DNA of 63,787 nucleotides from an uncultured Odoribacter sp. Its GTDB lineage: Bacteria > Bacteroidota > Bacteroidia > Bacteroidales > Marinifilaceae. The translations under genes and the position numbers were made by a program. Location of the stretch: assembly GCA_944321165.1 (NCBI GenBank), contig CALUKE010000013.1, positions 1-63,787 of the forward strand, given 5' to 3'. Below are positions 1-10,423 of the stretch, piece after piece (position 1 is the stretch's first letter; every line of letters begins with the position of its first letter). The notes beneath the pieces were generated by a model. The model worked only from the letters and a program-made list of their open reading frames with translations, was not told the origin of the DNA and ran no database searches.

Positions 1-37
1 ACATTCTCTTGAATACCTCGTTTCTCGTTTGCGGGTG

Positions 38-45
38 CAAAGATA
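38..45 (-). promoter_or_regulatory. Bacteroidetes -7 promoter element reading out of the window
   Basis: The plus strand reads CAAAGATA, which on the minus strand is TATCTTTG, an exact match to the Bacteroidetes -7 consensus TAnnTTTG. It would drive a gene to the left of this window. The rest of the first 200 bases holds no gene; apart from the terminator at 202-233 nothing else is recognisable. Confidence 0.45.
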
Positions 46-201
46 ATATCTTATTTATTCCTTCTCCAAATTTTTTTACCTATTTTTTCTATATAAAATG
101 AAAAAAATTACAAGACATTGATTCACAGTATATATTTTTTGTCTTTCAATTCCTATTTTGTCCCCGAAGTAACTTTTCTTACAACGATACCGCCTAAAAA
201 C

Positions 202-233
202 AAAAAAAGAGTGCCCGAAAATTCGAGCACTCT
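202..233 (-). terminator. Intrinsic terminator of the V-ATPase operon
   Basis: A perfect 7-bp stem (AGAGTGC at 208-214 pairing with GCACTCT at 227-233) is followed on the minus strand by a run of seven T residues. It sits 27 bases past the stop codon of the last gene of the V-ATPase operon. Confidence 0.8.
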
Positions 234-259
234 TATTATATTGAGCGATGAATTCGCTT

Positions 260-718
<459 letters not shown>

Positions 719-766
719 TTAATTGTTTATAATTATAATTCTTCAATAATACATCGATTCAATATT

Positions 767-2662
767 CTATTTTCTTCTTTTGTAAGGCTGATATTTTTTC
801 CCGCCACCTTCGAAACCTGCATTTTTATAAAATTCAACAAAAGTCAAACGCATCGGATGCACAAATGACCCCAAACCAGCCATAAACAGATTGACACTGT
901 GTCCGAACAACAGGATAATCAGCATGATCAATTGTTTAATCACTGGGATATCAGGACTCATATTAATCGCCAAATCATTGAATACCAACCCTAAAACAGC
1001 ACTGGAAATTCCCAATGCAAACAAACGGATGTAAGACAGCGTATCCCCCAACAGACCGGTCACCATATTGTAGGAATCCCACAAACCGGCTCCAATATTT
1101 ATAAATACATTCCGATGCAGGTTGTTGAATACAAAAATCAACAAAGCGGCAATTCCGCCCACCACATACATGGGAACAAGCATATCAGCTCCCTGCAAAG
1201 ATAAAGCATAACAGATTCCCTCTCCCAGAATCAACACCAGCCAACCGATGGTCGACAAAGCTGCGGGGAAACCATGCTGTTTCCATAAATTTGCCACCTT
1301 CAGGAACATACCGAAGATAATCTGTACTCCACCGATAATCAGCGCCAGATTAAACAGCTGTTGGGAATCCAACATATATGCCTTCATCTTTTCCAGCCAC
1401 TCTACATGCACATCCAGCAACTGGATACCGAAAAAAGTACCGCCCACAATTCCCATAATCACGGTAGACAAACCCAACCACTGAGCCAAAGACAATACAG
1501 GCCGAATGGCCGGTTTTGCCTTGCACTTATAAATTGTCACCCCTAAGAGGATCAACAATCCATAACCGGCATCCCCCAGACAAAAACCGAAAAACAGCAC
1601 AAAGAAAGGTGCAAAAAACGGAGTCAAATCAATCTCGCGGTAATTGGGCAAAGAATATAATTCCCCGATAAATTCGAACAAACGGGCGAATTTATTATTC
1701 TTCAGCAAAATCGGAGGATTATCCTCTTCTTGTGGTGTCTGCAATTCATACGCAACCCCCTTATCAGTCAACCAACGGTCCATATCAGCAGCGATTTCTT
1801 CCGGGACCCAACCTTCCAGAGCGACAACCTTATCCTCCAATAAAGTAGTTGCCGCATCTTTCACTTTTAAGGTATCGGTATCCTCGCCGATATTTAATCG
1901 CAATGTCGTCAAAAATTCCACAGAAAAAGCAGCCACTTGTGTCAAATGTTCCGCGACACCCTCTTTTTCAGCCTTCAATTGCTCGATTTTTTGCCGAATC
2001 TGTTCAGCACTCATCGCAGGGAATACAACGACATCAGCTTCAGGATTCTCCGCTTCCTCGCGAGGCTGTACGGTCACAAAATATTTTTGTCCCTTTTCCT
2101 GGCCCACCACAAAAGCATGGTAACGTTCTTCCCACTCCGGCAGGTATTTCCGATCGGGAATCGTAAAGAAACGCAAATCCCAACCAGCATTTTGAAGTCC
2201 ACTGATTCGTTCCGACGGTAAATCGCCCCAGGGAGCATACACCAAACCGTCTTTTTCCAAAGAAGCGATCTGCTGATCGATATGCTCCATACGTTTAAAC
2301 TGCTCTTCCAAAAAAGCCAACAAATCCAGCTCGGTCACATCGGCATTTTCTTTGACAAGCGTTCCTGCATAAAACAATTGACGATAAAAAGCCAATTTTT
2401 CCTGAGGGCCGGTCGCCTGTTTCCAGCGGTTCTGCAATTCTCCGGGGACTACATTCGAAACAGCTATCCGTTTCGTCAGTAACTTGATCATCTCATTGAT
2501 CCGCTTCAGAAGAATAAATTTCTGTCTCAATTCCTCATCCTCAGCCGACCGCTTTTTATTCTCATGGATATGAACCACTCCCTTTTCCCGAAGCTCCTCG
2601 AGAAATGTTTGATAATCCTGATGGAATATCAACAGGGATAATTTTCGCATTGGTACTATCAT
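767..2662 (-). CDS. ntpI: V-type ATPase subunit I (stator, membrane a-like subunit)
   Basis: Membrane stator subunit that provides the ion half-channels next to the K ring. Of 631 residues, about 1-330 are soluble and charged, with coiled-coil-like helices, and about 345-610 are membrane segments. The conserved buried arginines are visible: Arg546 in LSYIRLFALG and Arg605 in HPMRLTFVEFYKN, followed by the glycine-rich GFEGGGKKYQPY tail usual for the family. Its ATG overlaps the stop of subunit D by four bases (ATGA), so translation is probably coupled. Normal length for a bacterial subunit I. Confidence 0.95.
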   Translation of the reverse strand: MIVPMRKLSLLIFHQDYQTFLEELREKGVVHIHENKKRSAEDEELRQKFILLKRINEMIKLLTKRIAVSNVVPGELQNRWKQATGPQEKLAFYRQLFYAGTLVKENADVTELDLLAFLEEQFKRMEHIDQQIASLEKDGLVYAPWGDLPSERISGLQNAGWDLRFFTIPDRKYLPEWEERYHAFVVGQEKGQKYFVTVQPREEAENPEADVVVFPAMSAEQIRQKIEQLKAEKEGVAEHLTQVAAFSVEFLTTLRLNIGEDTDTLKVKDAATTLLEDKVVALEGWVPEEIAADMDRWLTDKGVAYELQTPQEEDNPPILLKNNKFARLFEFIGELYSLPNYREIDLTPFFAPFFVLFFGFCLGDAGYGLLILLGVTIYKCKAKPAIRPVLSLAQWLGLSTVIMGIVGGTFFGIQLLDVHVEWLEKMKAYMLDSQQLFNLALIIGGVQIIFGMFLKVANLWKQHGFPAALSTIGWLVLILGEGICYALSLQGADMLVPMYVVGGIAALLIFVFNNLHRNVFINIGAGLWDSYNMVTGLLGDTLSYIRLFALGISSAVLGLVFNDLAINMSPDIPVIKQLIMLIILLFGHSVNLFMAGLGSFVHPMRLTFVEFYKNAGFEGGGKKYQPYKRRK

Positions 2663-3255
2663 GCTTCGTCCTCCATCTCTTTACGGGTTTTCACGATCTT
2701 TTGCGCCGACTTAGAAAGGTTATCCTCATCCTCCAAAAAACGTTTAATCTTTCGAATGGCTTCTTGGAAACCCGGAATTTGTACTTTCTCATACAAATTA
2801 ACTTTCTGGGTCGTCTTTTTACGAGCACGATCCAATAATTCCATCTTTCGCATATAAAACTCTCGTTCGAGAGCGATACGAACGACTTCTTTCACGTGCT
2901 GAATCCCGTCCAGGAACCACCCCGGAGCATTGAACAGGCTGAAATCTCTGGTTTCATAATCCACCCGTTCCAATACCGGCGTACGTACACCTGCGATTTT
3001 TTTGACAGACATATTCACATCTTTTACGACAAGTATGTCTGTATCATATTCGTCATACAATTGAAGCATATCATGAAGGCTGTGCAATGTATCTTCCAGT
3101 TTTTCATCGAATTCATCAGCCACCTCTTTTGCTTTTTTAACTTCCGAACGCAGGGCAGATTCCTTATTCTTGATGGTAGGCAAAGCTCTCACACGCATCT
3201 TGAGCTGTTTGTCAAGACTCTGCAGAGATGTTTTATTATATTGAAATTTAATCAT
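2659..3255 (-). CDS. ntpD: V-type ATPase subunit D (central stalk)
   Basis: Central rotor shaft of the V-type ATPase, linking the A3B3 head to the membrane ring. The 198 residues are almost wholly helical and charged, with the N-terminal FQYNKTSLQSLDKQLKM stretch and C-terminal long helix usual in this coiled-coil family; length is normal (about 200). Its stop overlaps the start of subunit I, and it lies 77 bases after subunit B. No separate F subunit, which normally pairs with D, is present in the operon. Confidence 0.93.
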   Translation of the reverse strand: MIKFQYNKTSLQSLDKQLKMRVRALPTIKNKESALRSEVKKAKEVADEFDEKLEDTLHSLHDMLQLYDEYDTDILVVKDVNMSVKKIAGVRTPVLERVDYETRDFSLFNAPGWFLDGIQHVKEVVRIALEREFYMRKMELLDRARKKTTQKVNLYEKVQIPGFQEAIRKIKRFLEDEDNLSKSAQKIVKTRKEMEDEA

Positions 3256-3332
3256 CCATTCTAAATTTTAAATGATAAACCCTTCATATTCTTTGCTCTA
3301 CTCTTGTTTCTGATGTCCTGGTACACCTTTTC

Positions 3333-4655
3333 TCAATCCGAAAAGTTACCGAATTCATCTACGATTTCTTTCTTGATACCCAGCTCTGAACGCGTGAAAT
3401 ACTTCCGGAACAATGTCCAGGCGGTATCCAACATCTGATTGATGCTGACATTCACGTCAATCGCCAGCAATTCATTGGAATAATCCTTGGCAAATTCAAG
3501 CGTTCGCTTATCATAATCGGTCAAGTCAAAACCGTTTTCCAGCTTGGTTCGGGCATTGGCCGCGTCCGCATACAAACGAATGGCCGCATTCATGACCTGT
3601 GGATGATCTTTCCGAGTTTTCTTTCCGATTACCAGCTGTTTCAGACGCGACAAACTCCGGAAAGGATCGACAATAACTTTTCCGATTTCAGTATCTTTCC
3701 GCAAAAACAACTGACCTTCCGTAATATAACCGGTATTATCCGGAATCGCATGAGTAATATCGCCACCGGACAAGGTCGTCACGGCGATAATGGTGATAGA
3801 ACCTCCGGCCGGGAACTGTACCGCTTTCTCATAAATCTTGGCCAGATCCGAATACAACGATCCCGGCATGGAATCCTTGGAAGGAATCTGATCCATACGG
3901 TTGGATACAATCGCCAGAGCATCTGCATACAGAGTCATATCTGTCAACAACACCAATACCTTCTCATTACGGTCAACCGCAAAATATTCCGCTGCAGTCA
4001 AAGCCATATCCGGCACCAACAGACGTTCCACCGGAGGAGCTTCGGTCGTATTCACAAAACTCACAATACGGTCCAAAACCCCCGCATTATCAAACAAATT
4101 CTTAAAATACAGATAATCATCATTGGTCAATCCCATACCGCCCAAAATAATCCGGTCGGTCTCTGCCCGCAAAGCCACATTCGCCATCACCTGATTATAC
4201 GGTTGATCCGGATCGGCAAAAAACGGAATTTTCTGTCCTGAAACCAAAGTATTGTTCAAATCGATACCGGCAATACCGGTTGCAATCAGCTCCGAAGGTT
4301 GTTTACGCCGCACCGGATTAACGGAAGGACCGCCAATTTCACGTTCTTCACCATCAACCGCAGGCCCCCCATCAATGGGATCACCGAAAGCGTTGAAAAA
4401 ACGTCCGCACAAATCATCCCCTACTTTCAAGGTAGGAGCTTTTCCCAGGAAAGTCACCTCTGCATTCGTCGGAATACCTTCAGTCCCGGAAAACACCTGC
4501 AGAGTGATGTCTTCTCCCCAGATTTTCACGACCTGTGCCAACCGGCCATTTACAATAGCCAATTCATCATTACCGACCCCCTGGGCCTTTAATGAACAGG
4601 TAGCCTTGGTTATCTGAGTGATCTTGGTATATACTTTTTGAAAAGCAGTGTTCAT
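3333..4655 (-). CDS. ntpB: V-type ATPase subunit B (non-catalytic nucleotide-binding subunit)
   Basis: Regulatory, non-catalytic subunit of the A3B3 head. The 440-residue protein aligns throughout with bacterial and archaeal V/A-type B subunits. It shows the beta-barrel start, the GRFFNAFGDPIDGG stretch, the ARTKLENG/FDLTDYD region and the C-terminal RKYFTRSELG-type helix domain. It has no P-loop: the position is SGQKIPFFADP, as expected for B. It lies 26 bases after subunit A in the same operon. Confidence 0.96.
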   Translation of the reverse strand: MNTAFQKVYTKITQITKATCSLKAQGVGNDELAIVNGRLAQVVKIWGEDITLQVFSGTEGIPTNAEVTFLGKAPTLKVGDDLCGRFFNAFGDPIDGGPAVDGEEREIGGPSVNPVRRKQPSELIATGIAGIDLNNTLVSGQKIPFFADPDQPYNQVMANVALRAETDRIILGGMGLTNDDYLYFKNLFDNAGVLDRIVSFVNTTEAPPVERLLVPDMALTAAEYFAVDRNEKVLVLLTDMTLYADALAIVSNRMDQIPSKDSMPGSLYSDLAKIYEKAVQFPAGGSITIIAVTTLSGGDITHAIPDNTGYITEGQLFLRKDTEIGKVIVDPFRSLSRLKQLVIGKKTRKDHPQVMNAAIRLYADAANARTKLENGFDLTDYDKRTLEFAKDYSNELLAIDVNVSINQMLDTAWTLFRKYFTRSELGIKKEIVDEFGNFSD

Positions 4656-4681
4656 TTATGTTCAATTTTAAATTTTAGATG

Positions 4682-6451
4682 TCAAACCGATTTTCTCTCT
4701 TTAATAATCTCCTCGACTTCCGCTTCGAACTTTTTAAAATGTTCAGATTGGAATTCGGAATAGTTCATTTGCTTGAATCCGTTGATTATCCGTTTAAAAT
4801 AAGGATTCACCTCTTCAAAAGAATCGAACTCAAAATTGGAGCGAACCACTTCCAAAACCTTGTTCAGCATATACTGCTGACGTTCCATGGAAGTCGATCC
4901 ATCGATATTGTCAAAAGCATCCTGTTGCAGGATGACAAAATCAATCAACTCGGCCTTCCAGAAAACCAAGTGATAATCCAAAGGCACACCATCATCCCCC
5001 AAAATATCGATTTGTTCTGACGTTTCACGTCCCCGTACCAGCATATTGCGAACTTCATTGACATCTGCAATCCAATTTTCAGAAATATTTTTCTTCGCAT
5101 ATTCAACAAATTCCGGATACTCCAAATACTTTGAATAAGATTCCAAGGTATCGATTGCCGGATAACGTTTTGAATCGGCTCGAGCCTGTGACAAGGCATA
5201 AAAACACCGGGCCACTTTTTTGGTGGATTCGGTCACCGGTTCCTTCAGGTTACCACCGGCCGGAGATACCGTACCGATAAAGGTTACCGATCCGGTTTTT
5301 CCATTATTCAGGAATACCATACCGGCCCGGGCATAGAAATTGGAAATAATCGCCGACAGGTCCATGGGGAAAGCATCCTGACCGGGCAACTCCTCCATAC
5401 GGTTGGACATTTCCCGCAATGCCTGTGCCCAACGAGAAGTTGAATCGGCCAATAGCAGCACCTTCATGCCCATGGCCCGATAATACTCTCCGATTGTCAT
5501 GGCCGTGTATACGGAAGCCTCCCGGGCAGCCACCGGCATATTGGAGGTATTGGCAATAATCGTCGTCCGTTCGTACAACGAACGTCCGGATCGTGGATCC
5601 TGCAATTCCGGGAATTCGGTAAAAATTTCCACGACCTCATTGGCACGTTCCCCACAGGCTGCCATAATGATTACGTCGGCATCTGCAAAACGGGCCAAAG
5701 TATGCTGCAATACTGTTTTTCCGGTACCAAAGGGACCGGGAATAAAACCGGTTCCCCCCTCAAGCATGGGATTCATCGTATCGATCACCCGTACTCCGGT
5801 TTCCATCTGCCGAAAAGGACGTGGTTTATCGACATAATTCCGAATGGCCACCTTAACCGGCCATTTCTGCACCATGGTAATATCATACTTTTTACCGGCA
5901 GCATCTTTCAAAACAGCCACCACATCCAAAATCGTATACTCTCCTGCCGGAACGATCGATTCCACCGTATATTCCCCCTCCATCTTGAAAGGGACCATAA
6001 TCTTGTGATCCAGCCAGTTTTCCTTCACATTCCCCAACCAATCGGCCGCTTTTACACGGTCTCCGACCTTCGCCAGCGGAGTAAAACTCCATTTCTTATC
6101 TTCTTCCAACGGATTGGTATATTCACCTCTTTTCAAAAAGACGCCCGTCATTTTATCCAGGTCATTCTGCAATCCGTCGAAATTTTTCGACAACAACCCG
6201 GGTCCGAGACTCACCTCTAACATGTGATTCTGAAATTCCACCGGCATACCGGGCTTCAGTCCCCGGGTACTTTCAAATACCTGTACATATGCAAGATCTT
6301 TCACTACCTTGATCACTTCAGCCATCAGTCTTTCTCCGTTTTCCTCAATAAAACAGATTTCATTCTGGGAAACGGGACCTTCGACTTTCACGAGTACAAG
6401 GTTCGAAATAATGCTATGGACTTTTCCTTGTGTTTTTGCCATAAACTCCAT
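4682..6451 (-). CDS. ntpA: V-type ATPase catalytic subunit A
   Basis: Catalytic subunit that hydrolyses or makes ATP in the V1 head. The 589 residues include the P-loop GPFGTGKT at about 239-246, the catalytic glutamate in GERANEV (Glu268), and the bulge region at about 110-200 that separates A subunits from F-type beta. Two in-frame ATG codons are possible (positions 1 and 4). The second, giving MAKTQGKVHS, matches the usual family start better; the first is given here. It stands between the DUF2764 gene and subunit B. Confidence 0.97.
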   Translation of the reverse strand: MEFMAKTQGKVHSIISNLVLVKVEGPVSQNEICFIEENGERLMAEVIKVVKDLAYVQVFESTRGLKPGMPVEFQNHMLEVSLGPGLLSKNFDGLQNDLDKMTGVFLKRGEYTNPLEEDKKWSFTPLAKVGDRVKAADWLGNVKENWLDHKIMVPFKMEGEYTVESIVPAGEYTILDVVAVLKDAAGKKYDITMVQKWPVKVAIRNYVDKPRPFRQMETGVRVIDTMNPMLEGGTGFIPGPFGTGKTVLQHTLARFADADVIIMAACGERANEVVEIFTEFPELQDPRSGRSLYERTTIIANTSNMPVAAREASVYTAMTIGEYYRAMGMKVLLLADSTSRWAQALREMSNRMEELPGQDAFPMDLSAIISNFYARAGMVFLNNGKTGSVTFIGTVSPAGGNLKEPVTESTKKVARCFYALSQARADSKRYPAIDTLESYSKYLEYPEFVEYAKKNISENWIADVNEVRNMLVRGRETSEQIDILGDDGVPLDYHLVFWKAELIDFVILQQDAFDNIDGSTSMERQQYMLNKVLEVVRSNFEFDSFEEVNPYFKRIINGFKQMNYSEFQSEHFKKFEAEVEEIIKERKSV

Positions 6452-6529
6452 TTATTTTTGATCAACGATTCAAGATTTTTGATTTACCAGCAAGCAGAAA
6501 ACCATAAATCGTAATTCATAAACCGTATA

Positions 6530-7345
6530 TTATTTAAATTGTTCTTCAAACTGAAAACTTCGCCGGAAACGCTCGATCATCTCCATAAACACTCTCTTGC
6601 CGGATTCCGAACTCATCTTACTCCATCGCTCGATAATCATCAAACGAAGCATATAACTGATGACTCTTTCCAATGAGAAATATTCAAAAGTCACCGCTTC
6701 ATCCAAGAAATTCCAAAGAATCAGATCCAATCCTCTCTCTCGTTCCACCAGATTATCGTCGTTCATCCAGGATATTACCTTTTCAACATACGGATAATCC
6801 AGAGTCAGACCAAAATCTTTGGCATTCGATGTCCGCAAAGCGACTGCAAATTCATTGCTACCAATCACTTCCTTTGCTACTTCCAGCCCATATTTCCGGG
6901 CATTCAAGGCCGTCACCAGATTTTTCAAGTTCATCGAAAACTCAGCGAACTGTCTCACCAACAAATTATCAGCCTTCATCATATAATCATAATACATCCA
7001 GCTCAATACATTCTCCGGCGACACCTCGTAGCGCAAATGCTCTTCTTTGAAATCCGCAATAAATTCCCTCAGATAAGACGGGATCATCTTATCCGGTTCC
7101 AATATTTCATCTTCCAGCATTTTTACCGGATAAACCGTTGTCAGGGAAGAATCGGGCTCTTTTTTCTGCAACAAGCGCAACACCTGTGCATTATCGTTTG
7201 GCAAGAAAAAAAGATCGATCAAACGTTCATCTTTTCCCCCGATATAATCCTTCAGCTGTTTTCGAAATTCAGCCACAGTCAAGGACAATTTCCGATCATC
7301 CCACGTAATTTCCGGTAAACCTGCTATAAAAGCAATATAATCCAT
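6530..7345 (-). CDS. DUF2764 family protein of the V-ATPase operon
   Basis: A 271-residue soluble, mostly helical protein that fits the DUF2764 family found between atpE and atpA in V-ATPase operons of Bacteroidetes, spirochaetes and chlamydiae. No catalytic motif is visible. The operon has no recognisable subunit C or F. Since this gene always travels with the complex, a role as a replacement stalk/coupling subunit (C-like) is a reasonable inference but unproven. The N-terminus (MDYIAFIAGLPEI) and the acidic, aromatic helices near SWMYYDYMMKADN are distinctive. It lies 72 bases after subunit E. Confidence 0.8.
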   Translation of the reverse strand: MDYIAFIAGLPEITWDDRKLSLTVAEFRKQLKDYIGGKDERLIDLFFLPNDNAQVLRLLQKKEPDSSLTTVYPVKMLEDEILEPDKMIPSYLREFIADFKEEHLRYEVSPENVLSWMYYDYMMKADNLLVRQFAEFSMNLKNLVTALNARKYGLEVAKEVIGSNEFAVALRTSNAKDFGLTLDYPYVEKVISWMNDDNLVERERGLDLILWNFLDEAVTFEYFSLERVISYMLRLMIIERWSKMSSESGKRVFMEMIERFRRSFQFEEQFK

Positions 7346-7417
7346 GTAAATCTATTTTGAACTCATCATTTATGATCTGGTCTTGCAGCACAGCAAGCAA
7401 CCCTCCAAAATCACGAA

Positions 7418-8026
7418 TTATTTATTATAAAGCAGACTTTTGGTAAAACTCCTCATGTACTGATTGAAAAAAGCTTCAAACAATTGTTCTGAGAAAGCAA
7501 TCTGATATCCGCCATTTTTGGCTTGAATCACAAAAGCATCGGCCGTATCTCCGACTTTTACCTCCAATCCCTTATCCAGTAACTCTTTATACTTTGCAGC
7601 AACAAACGACTGAAATTTTTCCTTTTCAGTTTCGGATAAAATCAGTTCCAGATTCAGATTTCCGGAAGCAATGTCCCATTTTTTGACAATCGTCATAATC
7701 ATTTCCTGAACAAACGCCTCATCCTTAAACCCCGCCTTAGCCATATCTCCGGCCACTTCACCGGAAATCAGAGTTGTAATGGACTGTTTCAGGGCAGTGA
7801 TTGCCTGACGGGCACTCAAAGCCATTTCAGACTCCGCCTTTTTCTTCAGATGATCCGCCTCTGCTTCTGCTGCAGCTTTTATCTCCTTTGCCTGAGCCTC
7901 CGCCTCAGCGATCAACTTCGCCGCATTTTCCTTTGCCTGTGCAACAATTTTCTCTGCCTCCCGATTCGCTTTTTCTACCCCCTCTTCATACAACTTCTTC
8001 GTTAAGACATCTAATTTATTTTCCAT
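7418..8026 (-). CDS. ntpE: V-type ATPase subunit E (peripheral stalk)
   Basis: Peripheral stator-stalk subunit. Residues about 10-85 are an Ala/Glu/Lys-rich coiled coil (EEGVEKANREAEKIV and on) and the C-terminal half is the globular domain that binds the head. The start is the ATG at 8026 (MENKLDVLTKKLY), giving 202 residues, the usual length. An upstream in-frame extension of 21 codons has no family resemblance and would begin almost on the predicted transcription start. This is the first gene of the operon. Confidence 0.9.
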   Translation of the reverse strand: MENKLDVLTKKLYEEGVEKANREAEKIVAQAKENAAKLIAEAEAQAKEIKAAAEAEADHLKKKAESEMALSARQAITALKQSITTLISGEVAGDMAKAGFKDEAFVQEMIMTIVKKWDIASGNLNLELILSETEKEKFQSFVAAKYKELLDKGLEVKVGDTADAFVIQAKNGGYQIAFSEQLFEAFFNQYMRSFTKSLLYNK

Positions 8027-8096
8027 ATATATCATTTTTAGTTTCAGATACTCTATTCTGTTCAGAGGCCATTGAACCGGAGGCCCCATTATTTCT

Positions 8097-8126
8097 CAAA
8101 AATACAAGGTTATAGCCCATTTCAAA
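8097..8126 (-). promoter_or_regulatory. Promoter of the V-ATPase operon
   Basis: On the minus strand TTTG (plus CAAA at 8123-8126) is followed after 18 bases by TATTTTTG (plus CAAAAATA at 8097-8104), matching both halves of the Bacteroidetes -33/-7 promoter. Transcription would start near 8090, about 64 bases before the subunit E start codon. Confidence 0.65.
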
Positions 8127-8317
8127 TTTGATGGCTCCAAATTAATATTTTTACCCAAAACAACAAACAAATCGATCGAATTAAAACGATTTAAATCATA
8201 ATCTTCCCTTTACGATGACAGCGTAACAATCAAACCGACCTTTATGTCAGCCCTGATTCTTTTGTTTTAACGAATTAATTTCTATTATTTTGTCTTTTCA
8301 AATAATAACCGTTGATT

Positions 8318-9202
8318 ATGCTGGACCACAAATACAAAGTCTTTTATCACCTGGCCAAAAATCCGAATACCACCAAAGTGGCGGAAGAACTGTTGCTGAG
8401 CCAACCCGCCATTTCTAAAAACATCAAGGAACTGGAGAAAGAACTGGGTATTACGCTTTTCGATCGCATCAAAGGACGCATGTATCTCACCAGAGCCGGA
8501 CAATATTTATTGCAGGAAATGGAAACCCTGGTCCGAAAAGAAAGAGAGATCAATTTTACCATCGACAAGATGAAAAACAGATTTTCCGGGGCGTTCCACA
8601 TCGGAGCCAGTACAACACTGGCCCAATACATTCTCCCGGAAATGCTGGTACGTTTCAAGCGTCTCTCCCCCCAGAGTCCTATCACGCTTAGCAGCGGCAA
8701 TACAGCACAAATCGAACAGGAAGTGGTTAACGGCAATCTTCACATGGCCTTCATAGAGGGAACTCCCACGCAACCGGATCTCCATTATATTCCGTTCCTC
8801 CGGGATGAAATTGTACTGGTTTCAGCCATTGCCACTCAAATTCCCGAACATATTACTCTGCAGGATTTTTCCAGACTTCCTCTCATTCTGCGCGAACAAG
8901 GATCGGGGACCTATCATATCATCCGAAATCAGCTGTCAAAGGCAGGTATTTCCATGAATATTTTAAACTGTCAGCTCGTATTAGGCAGCACTGAAGGCAT
9001 CAAACATTATCTTCTCCACTCCAACTGCTTCGCTCTGCTTTCTATTTACAGCATCCGGGATGAAATCGCCCAGGAAAAACTTAAAATCATAGAAATCGAC
9101 AACCTAACTATCGACCGGATGTTCTATATCGTTCACCGCCAAGGCGAACCGGATCCTTACGCCAATCAGTTTATCGATTTCTCGCTTCGTCAGAAATTCT
9201 GA
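8318..9202 (+). CDS. LysR family transcriptional regulator (YeiE/CysL-like)
   Basis: DNA-binding regulator with a typical LysR layout: winged HTH at about 1-60 (KVAEELLLSQPAISKNIKELEKELG) and a periplasmic-binding-like effector domain from about 90 (HIGASTTLAQYILPEML), 294 residues in all. The ATG at 8318 is chosen over a TTG two codons upstream. Its 3' end faces the YeiH-type exporter gene with only 27 bases between the stop codons. The same pairing (yeiE next to yeiH) occurs in enterobacteria, so it may control that transporter; the effector is not visible. Confidence 0.88.
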   Translation: MLDHKYKVFYHLAKNPNTTKVAEELLLSQPAISKNIKELEKELGITLFDRIKGRMYLTRAGQYLLQEMETLVRKEREINFTIDKMKNRFSGAFHIGASTTLAQYILPEMLVRFKRLSPQSPITLSSGNTAQIEQEVVNGNLHMAFIEGTPTQPDLHYIPFLRDEIVLVSAIATQIPEHITLQDFSRLPLILREQGSGTYHIIRNQLSKAGISMNILNCQLVLGSTEGIKHYLLHSNCFALLSIYSIRDEIAQEKLKIIEIDNLTIDRMFYIVHRQGEPDPYANQFIDFSLRQKF

Positions 9203-9229
9203 ACAGTTTTCTCTTTCAAGCAGCAATTT

Positions 9230-10276
9230 TCATGACATCAAATACGGAGTCAGATAGCGCACCAAAAGATAACCGCCGACCAGCAACCAGACATAAAGCG
9301 AGGAAGCCAACAGGAAAGGCTTAAAACCTGCTTTCTTAAACTTTTCAATGCTGGTTTCAGCGCCCAGGGCCGTCATGGCCATGGTTAAAAGGAAAGTATC
9401 GAAATCATTGATAAAACCGATCGCAGCCGAAGGCAACAAATCGAACGAATTGAAACCGATTACGGCCAAAAAACCCAAAGCGAACCAAGGTATCGCAATT
9501 TTCCCTCCCTGCGATCTATCCGCTCCTTTCATACGGCTTCTGGCAACAGAATAGCTGATCAATAACAAAACAGGTACCAACATAATGACCCGAATCATTT
9601 TCACGATAATGCCCACATCAGAAATTTCCTTGCCCATGGCATTACCGGCCCCCACAACATGGGCCACTTCATGCAAAGTTGATCCGGTATATATTCCCAT
9701 CTGCTCCGGAGTCAGGTCAACAACACCATTCCGATAAAGCAAAGGATACAAAAACATAGACACGGTTCCAAAAATCACAACTGTAGAAATGGCCACAGCC
9801 GTTTGATAGGGCTTACTCTTAATCGTTGATTCCGCCCCCAAAACTGCAGCAGCACCACAAATTCCACTTCCAACAGAGGTCAACAGAGCTATCTCTTTTT
9901 CCATTTTCATCCATTTGCCAATCAGCACCCCGCCACAAATCGTAACAGTCACGACAATCGCATCGATCAGAATAGCAGGCAAACCCACAGCCATCACATC
10001 CTGAAAAGTTAATTTAAATCCATACAATATGATCCCCAAACGCAAAATCTGTTTCGAACAAAACAAAATACCGGGCACCCAGGTCTCCGGCAGACGATTT
10101 CTCAAACTATTGGCATACAACATACCCAGAATAATACCGACAATCAGGGGACTAAACGACAATTGCTTCACAAACGACAGCTCACTGATGTAAAAAGCCG
10201 CACAAGAAAACAGTGCGATCAATAAAATACCATGAAGCATATTGCCTCTTTTCTCATTCAATTTCATTAGATTCAA
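9230..10276 (-). CDS. YeiH/UPF0324 family putative anion (sulfate) exporter
   Basis: Inner-membrane protein of 348 residues with about ten hydrophobic segments. It belongs to the YeiH/UPF0324 family, annotated in databases as putative sulfate exporter. Family signatures include SVGSGICGAAAVLGAES, the TGSTLHEVAHVVGAG stretch with conserved His and Glu, and GFLAVIGFNS near the C-terminus. Convergent with the LysR gene. The substrate is not proven for the family, so the transport role is known only at the level of annotation. Confidence 0.85.
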   Translation of the reverse strand: MNLMKLNEKRGNMLHGILLIALFSCAAFYISELSFVKQLSFSPLIVGIILGMLYANSLRNRLPETWVPGILFCSKQILRLGIILYGFKLTFQDVMAVGLPAILIDAIVVTVTICGGVLIGKWMKMEKEIALLTSVGSGICGAAAVLGAESTIKSKPYQTAVAISTVVIFGTVSMFLYPLLYRNGVVDLTPEQMGIYTGSTLHEVAHVVGAGNAMGKEISDVGIIVKMIRVIMLVPVLLLISYSVARSRMKGADRSQGGKIAIPWFALGFLAVIGFNSFDLLPSAAIGFINDFDTFLLTMAMTALGAETSIEKFKKAGFKPFLLASSLYVWLLVGGYLLVRYLTPYLMS

Positions 10277-10423
10277 GAATTATACGATTTTAAATTTGCT
10301 GCAAAAAAACGAATTATTCTCAAAAAAGACGAAATCGAAATAGTTATAAGGTATAACTTTTTCTTATAATCACCTCCATTTTTGCGTCAAAACCATTATC
10401 TTCGCGACGAAAACTTTAGACCG

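Noticed and set aside
8027..8089. N-terminal extension of V-ATPase subunit E
   Set aside because: The extra 21 residues have no similarity to the family and begin on top of the predicted transcription start near 8090.
10377..10384. CATTTTTG as a firm promoter of the ExbB gene
   Set aside because: It misses the first T of TAnnTTTG and has no -33 TTTG at the right distance; TATCTTCG a few bases on is equally imperfect, so no choice is justified.
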